A stretch of DNA of 64,000 nucleotides from RYN-133 sp036497285 (GCA_036497285.1 DASXJR010000117.1:1-64000), one strand, 5' to 3'. Positions 32,579-41,794 are shown, numbered from the stretch's first letter. The notes: a model not told the origin generated them from the letters alone. Numbers and translations: made by a program.

Positions 32579-33385
32579 ATGGCGGGGCGCGCGTGCAGCG
32601 TGCTGCTCGCGCTCGTGCTGCTGACCGGCTGCGTGTCGGCGCGCATCGGCACCGGCCACGGCTCCGCCGCGCCGCCGCCCGCCGCGCTGCCGCCCACCAC
32701 GCCGCCGCCCACGACAGCGCCCACGTCGACCCCATCGCCCACTGCCTCGATGTCCGAATCAGCCAGTACCACCGCGGTTCCGGCCGGGATCACCCCGTGT
32801 CCGCAGGCCGATCCGTCAGCGGCCGTCGGCTGTCTGCACCAGGTGCTGTCCGACTTCTGGAGCGGACAGCTCAACAACGTGATCGGCGAGAGCGTGGTGC
32901 TCGACGCCGACCCGACGCAGGTGCCGCGCCCGTGCCGTCCGGGGATCGAACTCGGGACCGCGATCACCTGCCGGGTCGATCTCACCCTCTATGTCTCGCG
33001 CCAGTTCCTGGCGCTGATCGAAGCCAACTTCCACGGCGTCGATCTCGATCTGGCGCTCGCCTCGGTCACCTCGCACGAGATCGGCCACGTGCTGCAGTAC
33101 ACGCTGCACCAGCCGCAGATCCAGCAACACGAGGAATCCGATGCGACGTCACGCTTCGTCGAGCAGCAGGCGGACTGCCTTTCCGGGGTGTGGGCCGCCC
33201 AGGCCGTGCGCACCGGCACCCTCGACGGGGGCAGGTTCCTGGCCGACGCGGGCAAGCTCATCGAGTTGGTCAGCAGCAATCCCGAGATTGCGACCCACGG
33301 CACGCCACGGCAGCGCCGCGCCGCCATCGAGCGCGGCCTCACCTCGGGCAGTCCCGGCGTGTGCCGGTTGGTGACGTTCCACTGA
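32579..33385 (+). CDS. Lipoprotein, putative neutral zinc metallopeptidase (copy 1)
   Basis: 268 residues. Lipobox L-L-T-G-C (Cys near 18), then a Pro/Thr/Ser-rich linker (about 28-65). The catalytic block is S-H-E-I-G-H (HExxH near 162) followed by the YpfJ-like third-ligand region E-Q-Q-A-D-C-L-S-G-V-W-A (about 195). Several Cys (near 75, 87, 120, 130) could form disulfides. A secreted, membrane-tethered protease of unknown substrate. Its stop overlaps the start of a paralogue (TGATG). Confidence 0.85.
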   Translation: MAGRACSVLLALVLLTGCVSARIGTGHGSAAPPPAALPPTTPPPTTAPTSTPSPTASMSESASTTAVPAGITPCPQADPSAAVGCLHQVLSDFWSGQLNNVIGESVVLDADPTQVPRPCRPGIELGTAITCRVDLTLYVSRQFLALIEANFHGVDLDLALASVTSHEIGHVLQYTLHQPQIQQHEESDATSRFVEQQADCLSGVWAAQAVRTGTLDGGRFLADAGKLIELVSSNPEIATHGTPRQRRAAIERGLTSGSPGVCRLVTFH

Positions 33386-34053
33386 TGCGCTCCAGCGTCG
33401 CCGCGCTCGTGTGCGCGGTGCTGCTGCTCGCCGGCTGCACCCGGCTCGTCGCCGGCACGCCGTCCGGTGCGAGTCTGGACTGCAGTCGGCCGTCAGCACA
33501 GCAAATCGTGTCGTGTCTGTCCCCGGCGCTGTCGAAGTACTGGACGGGCGAGACGGGCCGCACGATCACAGTGAACGCAACCGTCGACCCGTCGCCGACG
33601 GCAGTGCCTCGCGCCTGCCGGGGCGCGCTGGCGTTGCGGACGGCGTTCACCTGTCCGGTCGACGACCGGGTGTACCTCACCCGTCCGTTCGTCAGGCGCA
33701 TGCTCGCCACCGGTCCGCCGGGCCAGGGCTGGCTCCGGATCGCGTCGACGCTCGCGCACGAGACCGGCCACGTGGTGCAGTTCGTCGTGCACGCGCCGTT
33801 GATCGGCAAGGCGCACCCGAGCCTCGCCGAGTCACGCCGCATCGAACAGCAGGCCGACTGCCTGGGCGGTGTCTGGGCGAGCGCGGCTGGGATCGCCGCG
33901 CATGCGTTCGTCGCGGCGAACAAGATCGTGCTCCGTCTCGTCGACAATCCGCGGGAACGGCGCACTCATGGCACAGCGCCCGCTCGGCTGCGGGCGGTGC
34001 GCCGCGGGCTCACCGGTGACCCGGCCGCGTGCGGCCTGACGCTGCGGCGCTGA
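33385..34053 (+). CDS. Lipoprotein, putative neutral zinc metallopeptidase (copy 2)
   Basis: 222 residues, a tandem paralogue of the preceding gene without the Pro/Thr linker. Lipobox L-L-A-G-C (Cys near 18), A-H-E-T-G-H catalytic motif (near 125) and E-Q-Q-A-D-C-L-G-G-V-W-A near 155. Shared Cys pattern with copy 1. The ATG overlaps the previous stop. The 3' end overlaps the convergent serine-hydrolase gene by 44 bases. Confidence 0.85.
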   Translation: MRSSVAALVCAVLLLAGCTRLVAGTPSGASLDCSRPSAQQIVSCLSPALSKYWTGETGRTITVNATVDPSPTAVPRACRGALALRTAFTCPVDDRVYLTRPFVRRMLATGPPGQGWLRIASTLAHETGHVVQFVVHAPLIGKAHPSLAESRRIEQQADCLGGVWASAAGIAAHAFVAANKIVLRLVDNPRERRTHGTAPARLRAVRRGLTGDPAACGLTLRR

Positions 34054-35023
34054 GCTCCTGCAATCGGTCGCGCAGTTGCCGCGCGATCGGCCAGGCGCCC
34101 GCGCCGGTGTTCGACACGACCGTGGCCGTACGGGCGCTGACCGGATCAAACATGCTGCGGAACGAGACCCCCTGGTCCGCGCCTTCGAGCACCAGATACC
34201 CGTCAGCCAGCCATAGACCCACGCCGTACGCCATCGCCTGGCCGGTGTCGCTCGTCGACGGGTGGCACATGAGCGAGACGGCGCCCTGGCTGACGATCTG
34301 TCCTGCTAGCAGCGCCGCCCAGAACGACCGGACGTCGGCGACCGTGCTGTAGGCCCCGCCATCCCCGCTGCCCAGCACCGGCAGGGCGAACACGTTCGTG
34401 CGCCCGTCGTCGAGATAGCCCAGGGCCGCGCGTCCGGGTAGTCGGTCCGAGCGCAGGAATGCTGAATCGGTCATCCCGGCCGGCTCGAACACGCGCCGGT
34501 GGACGAGCTCCTCGAACGGCGTGCGGGTCACCCGCTCGGCGATCAGCGCGAGCACGACGTACCCGCTGTTGCAGTACGAGAAGCGGCTTCCGGCGGGGAA
34601 CTTCGCGGCAAAGCAATCGAGCGCGGGCAGGTACGCCGGGGTGGATTCCAGCACACCAACCGGCACCTGCAGCGGCTGCTCCTCGGGCAGTTCCTCGTCG
34701 ACGTAGTCACCGATCCCGGATCTGTGGGTCAGCAGGTGCGCCACCGTGACGTCGTCGGCGATCAGCGGCAGGTCGGCACCGAGCACCGACCGGGCGGTGG
34801 TGTCGAGCGAGAGCGCGCCGTCGTCGATCAGCCCGAGCACCGTGGCAGCGGTGAATCCCTTGGTGCCGCTGGCGATCGCCAGCTGCGTGTCGGTGGTCAT
34901 CGCGATGCCGTGCGCCCGGTCGGCCAGCCCGTAGGCGCGCTCGAAGTCGATCCCGTCCGGTCCGGTCACCGAGATCACTCCGCTGAACCCGTCCGGAACC
35001 TCGAGTCCGTGCATGGCGGCCAT
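34010..35023 (-). CDS. Serine hydrolase, beta-lactamase/penicillin-binding-protein-like
   Basis: 337 residues. The class C/DD-peptidase motifs are S-x-x-K in A-S-G-T-K-G (about 70) and Y-x-N in S-Y-C-N-S-G-Y (about 150); H-L-L-T-H-R-S-G near 115 is typical of the family. No signal peptide, so a cytoplasmic esterase or peptidase is possible. ATG 35023 is chosen over an upstream ATG that would overlap the miaB promoter. Divergent from miaB. Confidence 0.85.
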   Translation of the reverse strand: MAAMHGLEVPDGFSGVISVTGPDGIDFERAYGLADRAHGIAMTTDTQLAIASGTKGFTAATVLGLIDDGALSLDTTARSVLGADLPLIADDVTVAHLLTHRSGIGDYVDEELPEEQPLQVPVGVLESTPAYLPALDCFAAKFPAGSRFSYCNSGYVVLALIAERVTRTPFEELVHRRVFEPAGMTDSAFLRSDRLPGRAALGYLDDGRTNVFALPVLGSGDGGAYSTVADVRSFWAALLAGQIVSQGAVSLMCHPSTSDTGQAMAYGVGLWLADGYLVLEGADQGVSFRSMFDPVSARTATVVSNTGAGAWPIARQLRDRLQELSAAASGRTRPGHR

Positions 35024-35057
35024 TGCACCACCGTCCGGCCCGTATCCTCGACTGGTT

Positions 35058-36452
35058 ATGCGTACGTACGAGATCCGCACCTACGGGTGCCAGATGAACG
35101 TCCACGACTCCGAGCGGCTGGCCGGCCTGCTCGAGGACGCGGGCTACGCGCGCGCCACCGAGGGGGCCGCCGATCTCGTCGTGTTCAACACCTGCGCGGT
35201 ACGCGAGAACGCCGACAACCGGCTCTACGGCAACCTCGGCCAGCTGTACCCGGCCAAGGCCGCCAACCCGGACATGCAGATCGCGGTCGGTGGCTGCCTC
35301 GCGCAGAAGGACAAGGGCCGCATCGTGGAGAAGGCGCCCTGGGTCGACGTCGTCTTCGGCACGCACAACCTGGCCAGCCTGCCCGTGCTGCTCGAGCGTG
35401 CCCGGCACAACAAGCGGGCCGAGGTCGAGATCGTCGACGCGCTGCAGAACTTCCCGTCCGATCTACCCAGCCGGCGCGAGTCGCCGTTCAGCGCCTGGGT
35501 GTCGATCTCGGTCGGCTGCGACAACACCTGCACGTTCTGCATCGTGCCGTCGCTGCGGGGCCGAGAGACCGACCGGCGCCCCGGCGACGTGCTCGCCGAG
35601 ATCCGCGCGCTCGTCGAGAGCGGCGTCGTCGAGGTCACCCTGCTCGGGCAGAACGTGAACTCCTACGGCCGCTCGTTCGGCGACCGGTACGCGTTTGGCA
35701 AGCTGCTGCGCGCCTGCGGCGAGATCGACGGGCTCGACCGGGTGCGCTTCACCAGCCCGCACCCGCGCGACTTCACCGACGACGTGATCGCAGCGATGGC
35801 CGAGACACCCAACGTCATGCCGCAGCTGCACATGCCGATGCAGTCGGGCTCGGACATCGTGCTCAAGGCGATGCGTCGTTCGTACCGGCAATCGCGCTAC
35901 CTGCAGATCATCGACAACGTCCGCGCGGCGATGCCCGAGGCGGCGATCACCACGGACATCATCGTCGGCTTCCCCGGCGAGACCGACGCCGACTTCGAGC
36001 AGACTCTGGACGTGGTGCGGGCGGCCCGGTTCGCGAGCGCGTTCACGTTCCAGTACTCGAAGCGGCCCGGCACGCCGGCCGCAACGATGCCCGACCAGGT
36101 GCCGAAGCCGGTCGTCCAGGAGCGCTACGAGCGCCTGGTCGAACTGCAGGAGCAGCTATCGTGGGACGCCGCCCGCGCCCTGGTCGGCCGCGAGGTCGAG
36201 GTGCTCGTCAACGCCGCCGGCCGCAAGGACGACGCCACCGGACGGGTGTCCGGACGCGGGCGCGACGGGCGGCTCGTCCACGTCGCCGGCGAGGCCGACC
36301 CCGGCGACCTGATCACTACCTCGGTCACCTACGCGGCACCGCACCACCTCGTCGCCGACGCCGGGATCGTCTCCCGGCGGCCGTGGCGCGGGGTGCCGGA
36401 CACGCATGTCGCACCCAAGCAGCTGCTCAGCATCGGCCCGCGTCCCGAGTGA
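35058..36452 (+). CDS. miaB: tRNA-2-methylthio-N6-dimethylallyladenosine synthase
   Basis: 464 residues. Radical-SAM methylthiotransferase acting on i6A37 of tRNA; works after MiaA, encoded nearby. N-terminal domain Cys at Y-G-C-Q-M (near 10), N-T-C-A-V (near 45) and G-G-C-L-A (near 78). Radical-SAM C-D-N-T-C-T-F-C near 154. C-terminal TRAM domain. TATCCT lies nine bases before the ATG. A small frame overlaps the stop (GTGA). Confidence 0.96.
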   Translation: MRTYEIRTYGCQMNVHDSERLAGLLEDAGYARATEGAADLVVFNTCAVRENADNRLYGNLGQLYPAKAANPDMQIAVGGCLAQKDKGRIVEKAPWVDVVFGTHNLASLPVLLERARHNKRAEVEIVDALQNFPSDLPSRRESPFSAWVSISVGCDNTCTFCIVPSLRGRETDRRPGDVLAEIRALVESGVVEVTLLGQNVNSYGRSFGDRYAFGKLLRACGEIDGLDRVRFTSPHPRDFTDDVIAAMAETPNVMPQLHMPMQSGSDIVLKAMRRSYRQSRYLQIIDNVRAAMPEAAITTDIIVGFPGETDADFEQTLDVVRAARFASAFTFQYSKRPGTPAATMPDQVPKPVVQERYERLVELQEQLSWDAARALVGREVEVLVNAAGRKDDATGRVSGRGRDGRLVHVAGEADPGDLITTSVTYAAPHHLVADAGIVSRRPWRGVPDTHVAPKQLLSIGPRPE

Positions 36453-36613
36453 GCGAAGTCCGCGCGGCGGTCGTCGGGCACGTGGCCGCGTTCGACGCAA
36501 TCGCTCACCGTCGACGGCACCCGCGGCGGTTCTCGATCGCGGCCTTCTTAACCGTGACCGGGAGTCTGATCACCCGGAGGAAGGTCTACCGCGAGGGCAG
36601 CGCCGACCTCTGA
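36449..36613 (+). CDS. Small basic protein overlapping miaB (hypothetical)
   Basis: 54 residues starting at a GTG that overlaps the miaB stop (GTGA). Arg/Ala-rich, with H-R-R-R-H-P-R-R in the middle, a short hydrophobic patch and I-T-R-R-K-V-Y-R-E-G-S near the end. It stops one base before the convergent DUF349 gene stop. The overlap favours a real coupled gene, but no family is recognised. Confidence 0.4.
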   Translation: MSEVRAAVVGHVAAFDAIAHRRRHPRRFSIAAFLTVTGSLITRRKVYREGSADL

Positions 36614-37804
36614 TCAGTCGGGCAGCAACGAGCGACGCGAGGCGACTTCGTCCTCGGCGCGCTTGATCCGGCTTTCGTCGCCCGACTTGCGCGCCCGTTC
36701 CAGCTTCCCCTCCGCCTCGGTCAGGCGGGCCCGCAGCTCCGACAAGAACGGGTTGGACTCGGCGCTCGCCGCCCGCCACTCCGCGTCGACCGCGTCGCGC
36801 ACGCGCTGCTCGGCCGCTCGCATGCGATCGTCGACGCGGCGCATCGCGTCGCGCGGCACGTGCCCGATCGCGTCGTACTCGGCCTGCAAGTCCCGTAGTG
36901 TTGCCTGCGCGGCCTTCGGGTCGCTGATGTCGAGCGCCGCGGCCTTCTCGATGACCGCTTCCTTCCTGCGTTGGTTCTCCACCTGCTCGGCATCCCGCTC
37001 GGCGAACGTCTCCGACCGGCGCGCGAAGAACGCGTCCTGCGCGGCCCGGAACTGCGACCACAGCGCGTCCTCGGCGTCCCGCGAGGCACGCGGCGCCGCC
37101 TTCCATGCCGTCATCAGATCGCGCATCGCCGCGGCGGTCTCGCGCCAGTCGCTGGATCCGGACAGCTCCTGCGCCTGCGCGACCAGCTTCTCCTTCTCGA
37201 CCTTGGCGGCGCCGCGCTCGACGTCGAGTTGCGCGAAGTGCTGGCCACGGCGACGTCCGAACGCATCGCGTGCCGCGGCGAACCGCTTCCACAGTCCGTC
37301 GTCGGTGCGGCGGTCGACACCCTTGATCGCCTTCCACTCCTCGACGATCGCCCGGAGCCGGTCGCCCGACGCCTTCCACGACGTGGCGGACTCGGCGATC
37401 CGCTCCGCCTCGGCGATCAGCTCCTCCTTTGCCGCAATCGCTTTGGCGCGAGCCTGCTCGCGAGCCTCCTGTGCAGCGCCGGCGCGCTCGTCGGCGGCGG
37501 CGACGACCGCGTCGAGACGCTGGTCGAGCGAAGCCAGGTCACCGATCACCGCGGCGGTGGCGAGCTGCTCCTTCATCTCCAGGGCGTGCGTGCGGGTGTG
37601 CGCCGGGTCACCGCTGCCGGACTCGAGGCGCTTTTCGAGCAGATCGACCTCGGTGGCGAGGTCCTCGTACCGGCGCACGTAGAACTGCAGCCCGGCCTCC
37701 GCGTCGCCGGCCTGCCACGAGCCGATCTCACGCTCGCCATCGGCCATCTTGACGAAAACGGTGCCGTCGTCGGCGATCCGTCCCCACTCCGATTGCGAAC
37801 TCAC
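36614..37804 (-). CDS. DUF349 family coiled-coil protein
   Basis: 396 residues composed of repeated ~70-residue helical units, each with a W-K-x...L-W-x-x-F/R-x-A-x-D-x-F pattern (A-I-V-E-E-W-K-A-I-K, L-W-K-R-F-A-A-A-R-D-A-F; L-W-S-Q-F-R-A-A-Q-D-A-F-F). This is the DUF349 family, found next to miaB/miaA in mycobacteria (Rv2731-like). Rich in Glu, Ala and Arg; soluble. Role unknown. GTG 37804 fits the conserved N-terminal strand W-G-R-I-A-D-D-G-T-V-F-V. Confidence 0.9.
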   Translation of the reverse strand: MSSQSEWGRIADDGTVFVKMADGEREIGSWQAGDAEAGLQFYVRRYEDLATEVDLLEKRLESGSGDPAHTRTHALEMKEQLATAAVIGDLASLDQRLDAVVAAADERAGAAQEAREQARAKAIAAKEELIAEAERIAESATSWKASGDRLRAIVEEWKAIKGVDRRTDDGLWKRFAAARDAFGRRRGQHFAQLDVERGAAKVEKEKLVAQAQELSGSSDWRETAAAMRDLMTAWKAAPRASRDAEDALWSQFRAAQDAFFARRSETFAERDAEQVENQRRKEAVIEKAAALDISDPKAAQATLRDLQAEYDAIGHVPRDAMRRVDDRMRAAEQRVRDAVDAEWRAASAESNPFLSELRARLTEAEGKLERARKSGDESRIKRAEDEVASRRSLLPD

Positions 37805-37846
37805 GCAAGCATTCAACACGATGAAGGCCCGCTGATGCGCCGCTAC

Positions 37847-37852
37847 TAGCCT
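37847..37852 (+). promoter_or_regulatory. -10 element of the extradiol-like gene (leaderless)
   Basis: TAGCCT ends seven bases before the ATG at 37860. It lies in the 55-base gap divergent from the DUF349 gene. Confidence 0.45.
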
Positions 37853-37859
37853 TCGACAC

Positions 37860-38504
37860 ATGATCGAGGCCGTCGCGTTCCTGCCGCACCCACCGGTGCT
37901 GGTGCCCGAATTGGCCCAGGGCGCGACCGCCGAACTGGCGGACCTGCGTACCGCCTGCGCCGCGGCGCGCGACCTCGTCATCGCGCCGGACCGCACGACG
38001 GTGGTCATCGGCTGCGGCGACGCCACCCGCGGCCACGCCCCCGACGCGCGCGGCAGCTTCGCCGGATTCGGCGTGCCGCTCGAGGTGTCGGCAGGCGACG
38101 GCTCCGGCCCACTCGATCTGCCGCTGTCACTGACGGTCGGGTGCTGGCTCGTCGGCAGCGGACGGGCGTACTCGATCGGTCCGGACGGTGCCGCGCCGGT
38201 GCTGCTGGACGAGCCGACCACCCTGGTGGTGATGGGCGATGGCAGCGCGCGGCGCGATGTGAAGGCACCGGGCTACCTCGACGAGCGCGCGGCGGGCTAC
38301 GACCAGGCGGTCGTGGCCGCGCTGGGCTCGGGCGACCCGCGCGAACTGGCGGGGCTGGACCTGGACCTGGGTACGGCGCTGCTGGCTGCCGGCGCCTCGG
38401 TGTGGCGGGCCGCGGCGGCGCTGTTGACCCGCGCGTACACCGGGCACGTGCTGCATGACAGCGCGCCGTTCGGGGTCGGCTACTTCGTCGCGGCATGGAC
38501 GTGA
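37860..38504 (+). CDS. Class III extradiol dioxygenase-like protein (LigB superfamily), linked to miaA
   Basis: 214 residues, M-I-E-A-V-A-F-L-P-H-P-P-V-L-V-P-E at the start, the metal-binding His region of LigB-like dioxygenases, and H-D-S-A-P-F-G-V-G-Y-F near the end. Homologues lie beside miaA in mycobacteria (Rv2728c-like), so it may serve tRNA or general metabolism rather than aromatic breakdown. Catalytic activity is not established. It overlaps miaA by 10 bases. Confidence 0.8.
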   Translation: MIEAVAFLPHPPVLVPELAQGATAELADLRTACAAARDLVIAPDRTTVVIGCGDATRGHAPDARGSFAGFGVPLEVSAGDGSGPLDLPLSLTVGCWLVGSGRAYSIGPDGAAPVLLDEPTTLVVMGDGSARRDVKAPGYLDERAAGYDQAVVAALGSGDPRELAGLDLDLGTALLAAGASVWRAAAALLTRAYTGHVLHDSAPFGVGYFVAAWT

Positions 38505-39415
38505 CACCTCATGGCAACCGGCGCGTCGTCGCCGTGATCGGCCCGACCGCCACCGGCAAGTCGGACCTCGCGGTCGGGCTGGCGCAGCACCTCGACGGCG
38601 AGATCATCAACGCCGACTCCATGCAGCTCTACGCCGGCATGGACATCGGGACGGCGAAGCTGCTGCAGGGCGAGCGCGGGGGAGTGCCACACCACCTGCT
38701 TGACGTGTGGCCCCTCGCCAAGTCGGCCGCAGTGGCGGAGTACCAGGCCATGGCGCGCGCCGAGATCGCCGCGATCACCGCGCGCGGGCGGGTGCCGATC
38801 CTGGTGGGCGGGTCGGGGCTGTACCTGCGCGGCGCGCTCGACCGGCTGGAGTTCCCGGGCGAGTCACCCGAGCTGCGGGCTCGGCTCTACGCGGAACTGG
38901 ACGCGGTCGGCGCGGCCGCCCTGCACGAGCGGCTCGCCACGCGCGACCCGGAGGCGGCCGCGGCGATTCTCGACTCCAACGGTCGGCGCATCGTCAGGGC
39001 GCTGGAGGTCATCGAACTCACCGGCGGCCCGTTCTCGGCGCGGATGCCTGGATTCGAGTCCGTGTACGACACCGTGTTCCTCGGCCTTGACCGCGACGAC
39101 CTGGACGACCGCGTCGAGCAGCGGGTACACCGGATGATCGCGCTCGGCTTTCTGGACGAGGTCCGCGGCCTGCTGCCACACGGGCTACGCGCCAGCCCCA
39201 CGGCCGGCAAGGCACTCGGGTACGCACAACTGTTGTCCGTGCTCGCGGACGACGGCACCGTCCCGGGGGATCTGGACGACGCGGTAGCGGTCACGATCCG
39301 CGCGACCCGGCGCTTCGTCCGGCGGCAGCGGTCCTGGTTCCGCCGCGACCCGCGCGTCCACTGGCTCGACGCGAAGCGGCCGGATCTGCTCGCACAGGCC
39401 CTTACCCTGGTGTGA
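38495..39415 (+). CDS. miaA: tRNA dimethylallyltransferase
   Basis: 306 residues. Adds the isopentenyl group to A37 of tRNAs that read U-starting codons. P-loop G-P-T-A-T-G-K-S (near 16-23), N-A-D-S-M-Q-L-Y (near 40) and L-V-G-G-S-G-L-Y-L (near 102) are signatures. Overlaps the preceding gene by 10 bases; its TGA overlaps the dapF ATG, so translation is coupled. MiaB, the next enzyme, is encoded 2 kb upstream. Confidence 0.96.
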   Translation: MDVTPHGNRRVVAVIGPTATGKSDLAVGLAQHLDGEIINADSMQLYAGMDIGTAKLLQGERGGVPHHLLDVWPLAKSAAVAEYQAMARAEIAAITARGRVPILVGGSGLYLRGALDRLEFPGESPELRARLYAELDAVGAAALHERLATRDPEAAAAILDSNGRRIVRALEVIELTGGPFSARMPGFESVYDTVFLGLDRDDLDDRVEQRVHRMIALGFLDEVRGLLPHGLRASPTAGKALGYAQLLSVLADDGTVPGDLDDAVAVTIRATRRFVRRQRSWFRRDPRVHWLDAKRPDLLAQALTLV

Positions 39416-40269
39416 TGCGGGTGCTGAAGGGGCATGGCACCGAGAACGACTTCGTCATCGTGCCCGATCTCGACGGTGAGCTGGAGCTGTCTCCGGCCCT
39501 CGTCCGGGCGCTGTGTGACCGCCGCGGCGGCATCGGAGCCGACGGCGTGCTGCGGGTTGTGCGGAGCGCGAACGACCCCGACGGCAAGGCCTCGACCAGC
39601 GAATTCGCAGCCGACGCCGAGTACTTCATGGACTACCGGAACGCGGACGGATCGGTCGCCGAAACGTGCGGAAACGGAATTCGGGTTTTCTTGCGATACC
39701 TAATGCGGTCCCGGCTCGTTACAGAGTCAGCGGCGGTGGCGACACGCGGCGGGATCGTGAGCGCGCGGTCCGGCACCGATGGCGACATCAGCGTGCTGAT
39801 GGGACTGCCCCAGGTCCTTGCCGACCGGCCGGTCGCCACCGCCGCCCCTATCTCGACCCAGGCGCTCGCCGCCGTGCGGATGCCCAACCCGCACGTGGTC
39901 ATCCCGGTGGCCACCGAGGTCCTCGACCACCTCGACCTGACCCGTCCGCCGATCGTCGTGCCGCCGCTGCCGGACGGGCAGAACGTCGAGTTCGTCGCCT
40001 CGATCGCCCCCTACCACCTGCGCATGCGGGTCCACGAGCGCGGCGTCGGCGAGACCCGCTCCTGCGGCACGGGGATCTGCGCCGCTGCGGTCGCGGCCGC
40101 CACCGCCGCGGGGTCGCCGGCCGACGGCGCGACCTGGCGGGTCGACGTGCCGGGCGGCACGTGCCGGGTGATCTGGCACACGGACTGGACGGTCGAGCTG
40201 ATCGGCCCGGCGGTGATCGTGGCCGAGATCGAGCTCGACAATGAATGGCTGGCCGCGGTCAACGGATGA
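39415..40269 (+). CDS. dapF: Diaminopimelate epimerase
   Basis: 284 residues. Interconverts LL- and meso-diaminopimelate for lysine and peptidoglycan. The two catalytic Cys are in E-T-C-G-N-G (near 84) and S-C-G-T-G (near 217). N-terminal K-G-H-G-T-E-N-D-F-V is the usual start. Works in the same pathway as dapA at 10 kb. Alternative GTG at 39412. A GC-poorer patch near 39655-39720 (AAACGGAAT, TTGCGATACC) is the only base-composition oddity. Confidence 0.96.
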   Translation: MRVLKGHGTENDFVIVPDLDGELELSPALVRALCDRRGGIGADGVLRVVRSANDPDGKASTSEFAADAEYFMDYRNADGSVAETCGNGIRVFLRYLMRSRLVTESAAVATRGGIVSARSGTDGDISVLMGLPQVLADRPVATAAPISTQALAAVRMPNPHVVIPVATEVLDHLDLTRPPIVVPPLPDGQNVEFVASIAPYHLRMRVHERGVGETRSCGTGICAAAVAAATAAGSPADGATWRVDVPGGTCRVIWHTDWTVELIGPAVIVAEIELDNEWLAAVNG

Positions 40270-40305
40270 ATCCAGTGGTTGTCGCGTGCAACCATGGAAA
40301 TCACG

Positions 40306-41691
40306 ATGACCGAAACTTCTGAGACCGCGCTCGGCGACTACGAGCTCGAAGAACGCCAGGCGCTGCGTCGCGTCGTCGGGCTGTCCACCGAACTCCAGGA
40401 CATCAGCGAGGTCGAGTACCGCCAGCTGCGCCTCGAGCGCGTCGTGCTCGTCGGGGTGTGGACGGGCGGCACACTCACCGAGGCCGAGAATTCGCTCGCC
40501 GAACTCGCCCGGCTGGCCGAAACCGCGGGCTCGCTCGTGCTGGACGGGTTGATCCAACGCCGCGACAAGCCCGACGCCGCCACCTACATCGGCTCGGGCA
40601 AGGCCAAGGAATTGCGCGACATCGTGGAGGCCGTCGGCGCCGACACGGTGATCTGCGACGGTGAGCTCACCCCGGGCCAGCTGCAGCAGTTGGAGAAGGT
40701 CGTCAAGGTCAAAGTCGTCGACCGCACCGCACTGATCCTCGACATCTTCGCCCAGCACGCCCGCTCCAAGGAGGGCAAGGCCCAGGTCGAGCTCGCCCAA
40801 CTGCAGTACCTGCGCCCCCGGCTGCGCGGCTGGGGCGAGTCGCTGTCGCGGCAGGTCGGCGGACGCGCCGCCGGCGGTCTGGGCATCGGCGGCCGCGGCC
40901 CCGGTGAGACGAAGATCGAGATCGACCGGCGCCGGATCAGTTCGCGGATGGCCCGGCTGCGCAAGGAACTGGCCGCGATGAAGACCGCGCGTGACATCAA
41001 GCGAGCGCGACGCAGGTCGCACAGCGTGCCGTCGGTCGCGCTGGCCGGCTACACCAACGCGGGCAAGTCCTCGCTGCTGAACCGACTCACCGACGCCGGG
41101 GTGCTTGTCGAGAACGCCCTGTTCGCGACCCTGGATCCGACTGTGCGCCGCTCCCAGGCCTCGGACGGACGGATCTTCACGCTCGCGGACACGGTGGGAT
41201 TCGTCCGGCACCTGCCCACGCAGCTGGTCGAGGCGTTCCGGTCGACGCTGGAAGAGGTGTCCGACGCCGATCTCATCCTGCACGTCGTCGACGCCTCCGA
41301 CGCCGATCCGGAGGCCCAGATCCGCGCCGTGCGCGAGGTGCTGGGCGAGATCGACGCGCTGTCGGTGCCCGAGCAGTTGGTGTTCAACAAGGTCGACGCC
41401 GCCAGCCCTGACGACTTGCTGCGGTTGCGGCACCTGGCACCCGAGGCGTTGTTCGTGTCCGCCCGTACGGGGGAGGGCATCGACAAGCTGCGCGCCCGGG
41501 TCGAGGATCTGCTGCCGCGGCCGGCCGTGGAGTTGGAGCTACTGGTGCCCTACACGCGCGGGGACCTCGTCGCCCGCGTCCACGACGGCGCCGAGGTGCT
41601 CGACGCCGAGCACACCCCGGAGGGCACCCGGCTGCGTGCCCGGGTCAGCCCCGATCTCGCGGCGGCCCTGGCCCCGTACGCACGGGCGTGA
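40306..41691 (+). CDS. hflX: Ribosome-associated GTPase HflX
   Basis: 461 residues. Splits stalled or stress-arrested 70S ribosomes. The N-terminal HflX domain (A-T-Y-I-G-S-G-K-A, about 92) is followed by the glycine-rich linker G-G-R-G-P-G-E-T-K (about 196) and the G domain, with G1 G-Y-T-N-A-G-K-S-S (about 247), G3 D-T-V-G-F and G4 N-K-V-D. ATG 40306 has GGAAA upstream; ATG 40294 is an alternative. Confidence 0.96.
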   Translation: MTETSETALGDYELEERQALRRVVGLSTELQDISEVEYRQLRLERVVLVGVWTGGTLTEAENSLAELARLAETAGSLVLDGLIQRRDKPDAATYIGSGKAKELRDIVEAVGADTVICDGELTPGQLQQLEKVVKVKVVDRTALILDIFAQHARSKEGKAQVELAQLQYLRPRLRGWGESLSRQVGGRAAGGLGIGGRGPGETKIEIDRRRISSRMARLRKELAAMKTARDIKRARRRSHSVPSVALAGYTNAGKSSLLNRLTDAGVLVENALFATLDPTVRRSQASDGRIFTLADTVGFVRHLPTQLVEAFRSTLEEVSDADLILHVVDASDADPEAQIRAVREVLGEIDALSVPEQLVFNKVDAASPDDLLRLRHLAPEALFVSARTGEGIDKLRARVEDLLPRPAVELELLVPYTRGDLVARVHDGAEVLDAEHTPEGTRLRARVSPDLAAALAPYARA

Positions 41692-41737
41692 GCCGACGGG
41701 CTTCATGAAGACATCTGTGCGGCGAGTGCGGCTGGCG

Positions 41738-41763
41738 TAGTCTGGACCCCGTCGTACCGACGG
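41738..41763 (+). promoter_or_regulatory. Promoter and 5' hairpin of tatA
   Basis: TAGTCT (41738-41743) is a plausible -10. The perfect hairpin CCGTCG-tac-CGACGG (41749-41763) would lie at the very 5' end of the transcript, a position that often stabilises mRNA. GGGGAG precedes the ATG by about nine bases. Confidence 0.35.
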
Positions 41764-41794
41764 TGATTCCGATTCGCTAGGGGAGTCCTTCCTC

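Noticed and set aside
39655..39725. GC-poorer patch in dapF as a sign of transfer
   Set aside because: Short, inside an intact conserved gene with the catalytic Cys region; normal local variation.
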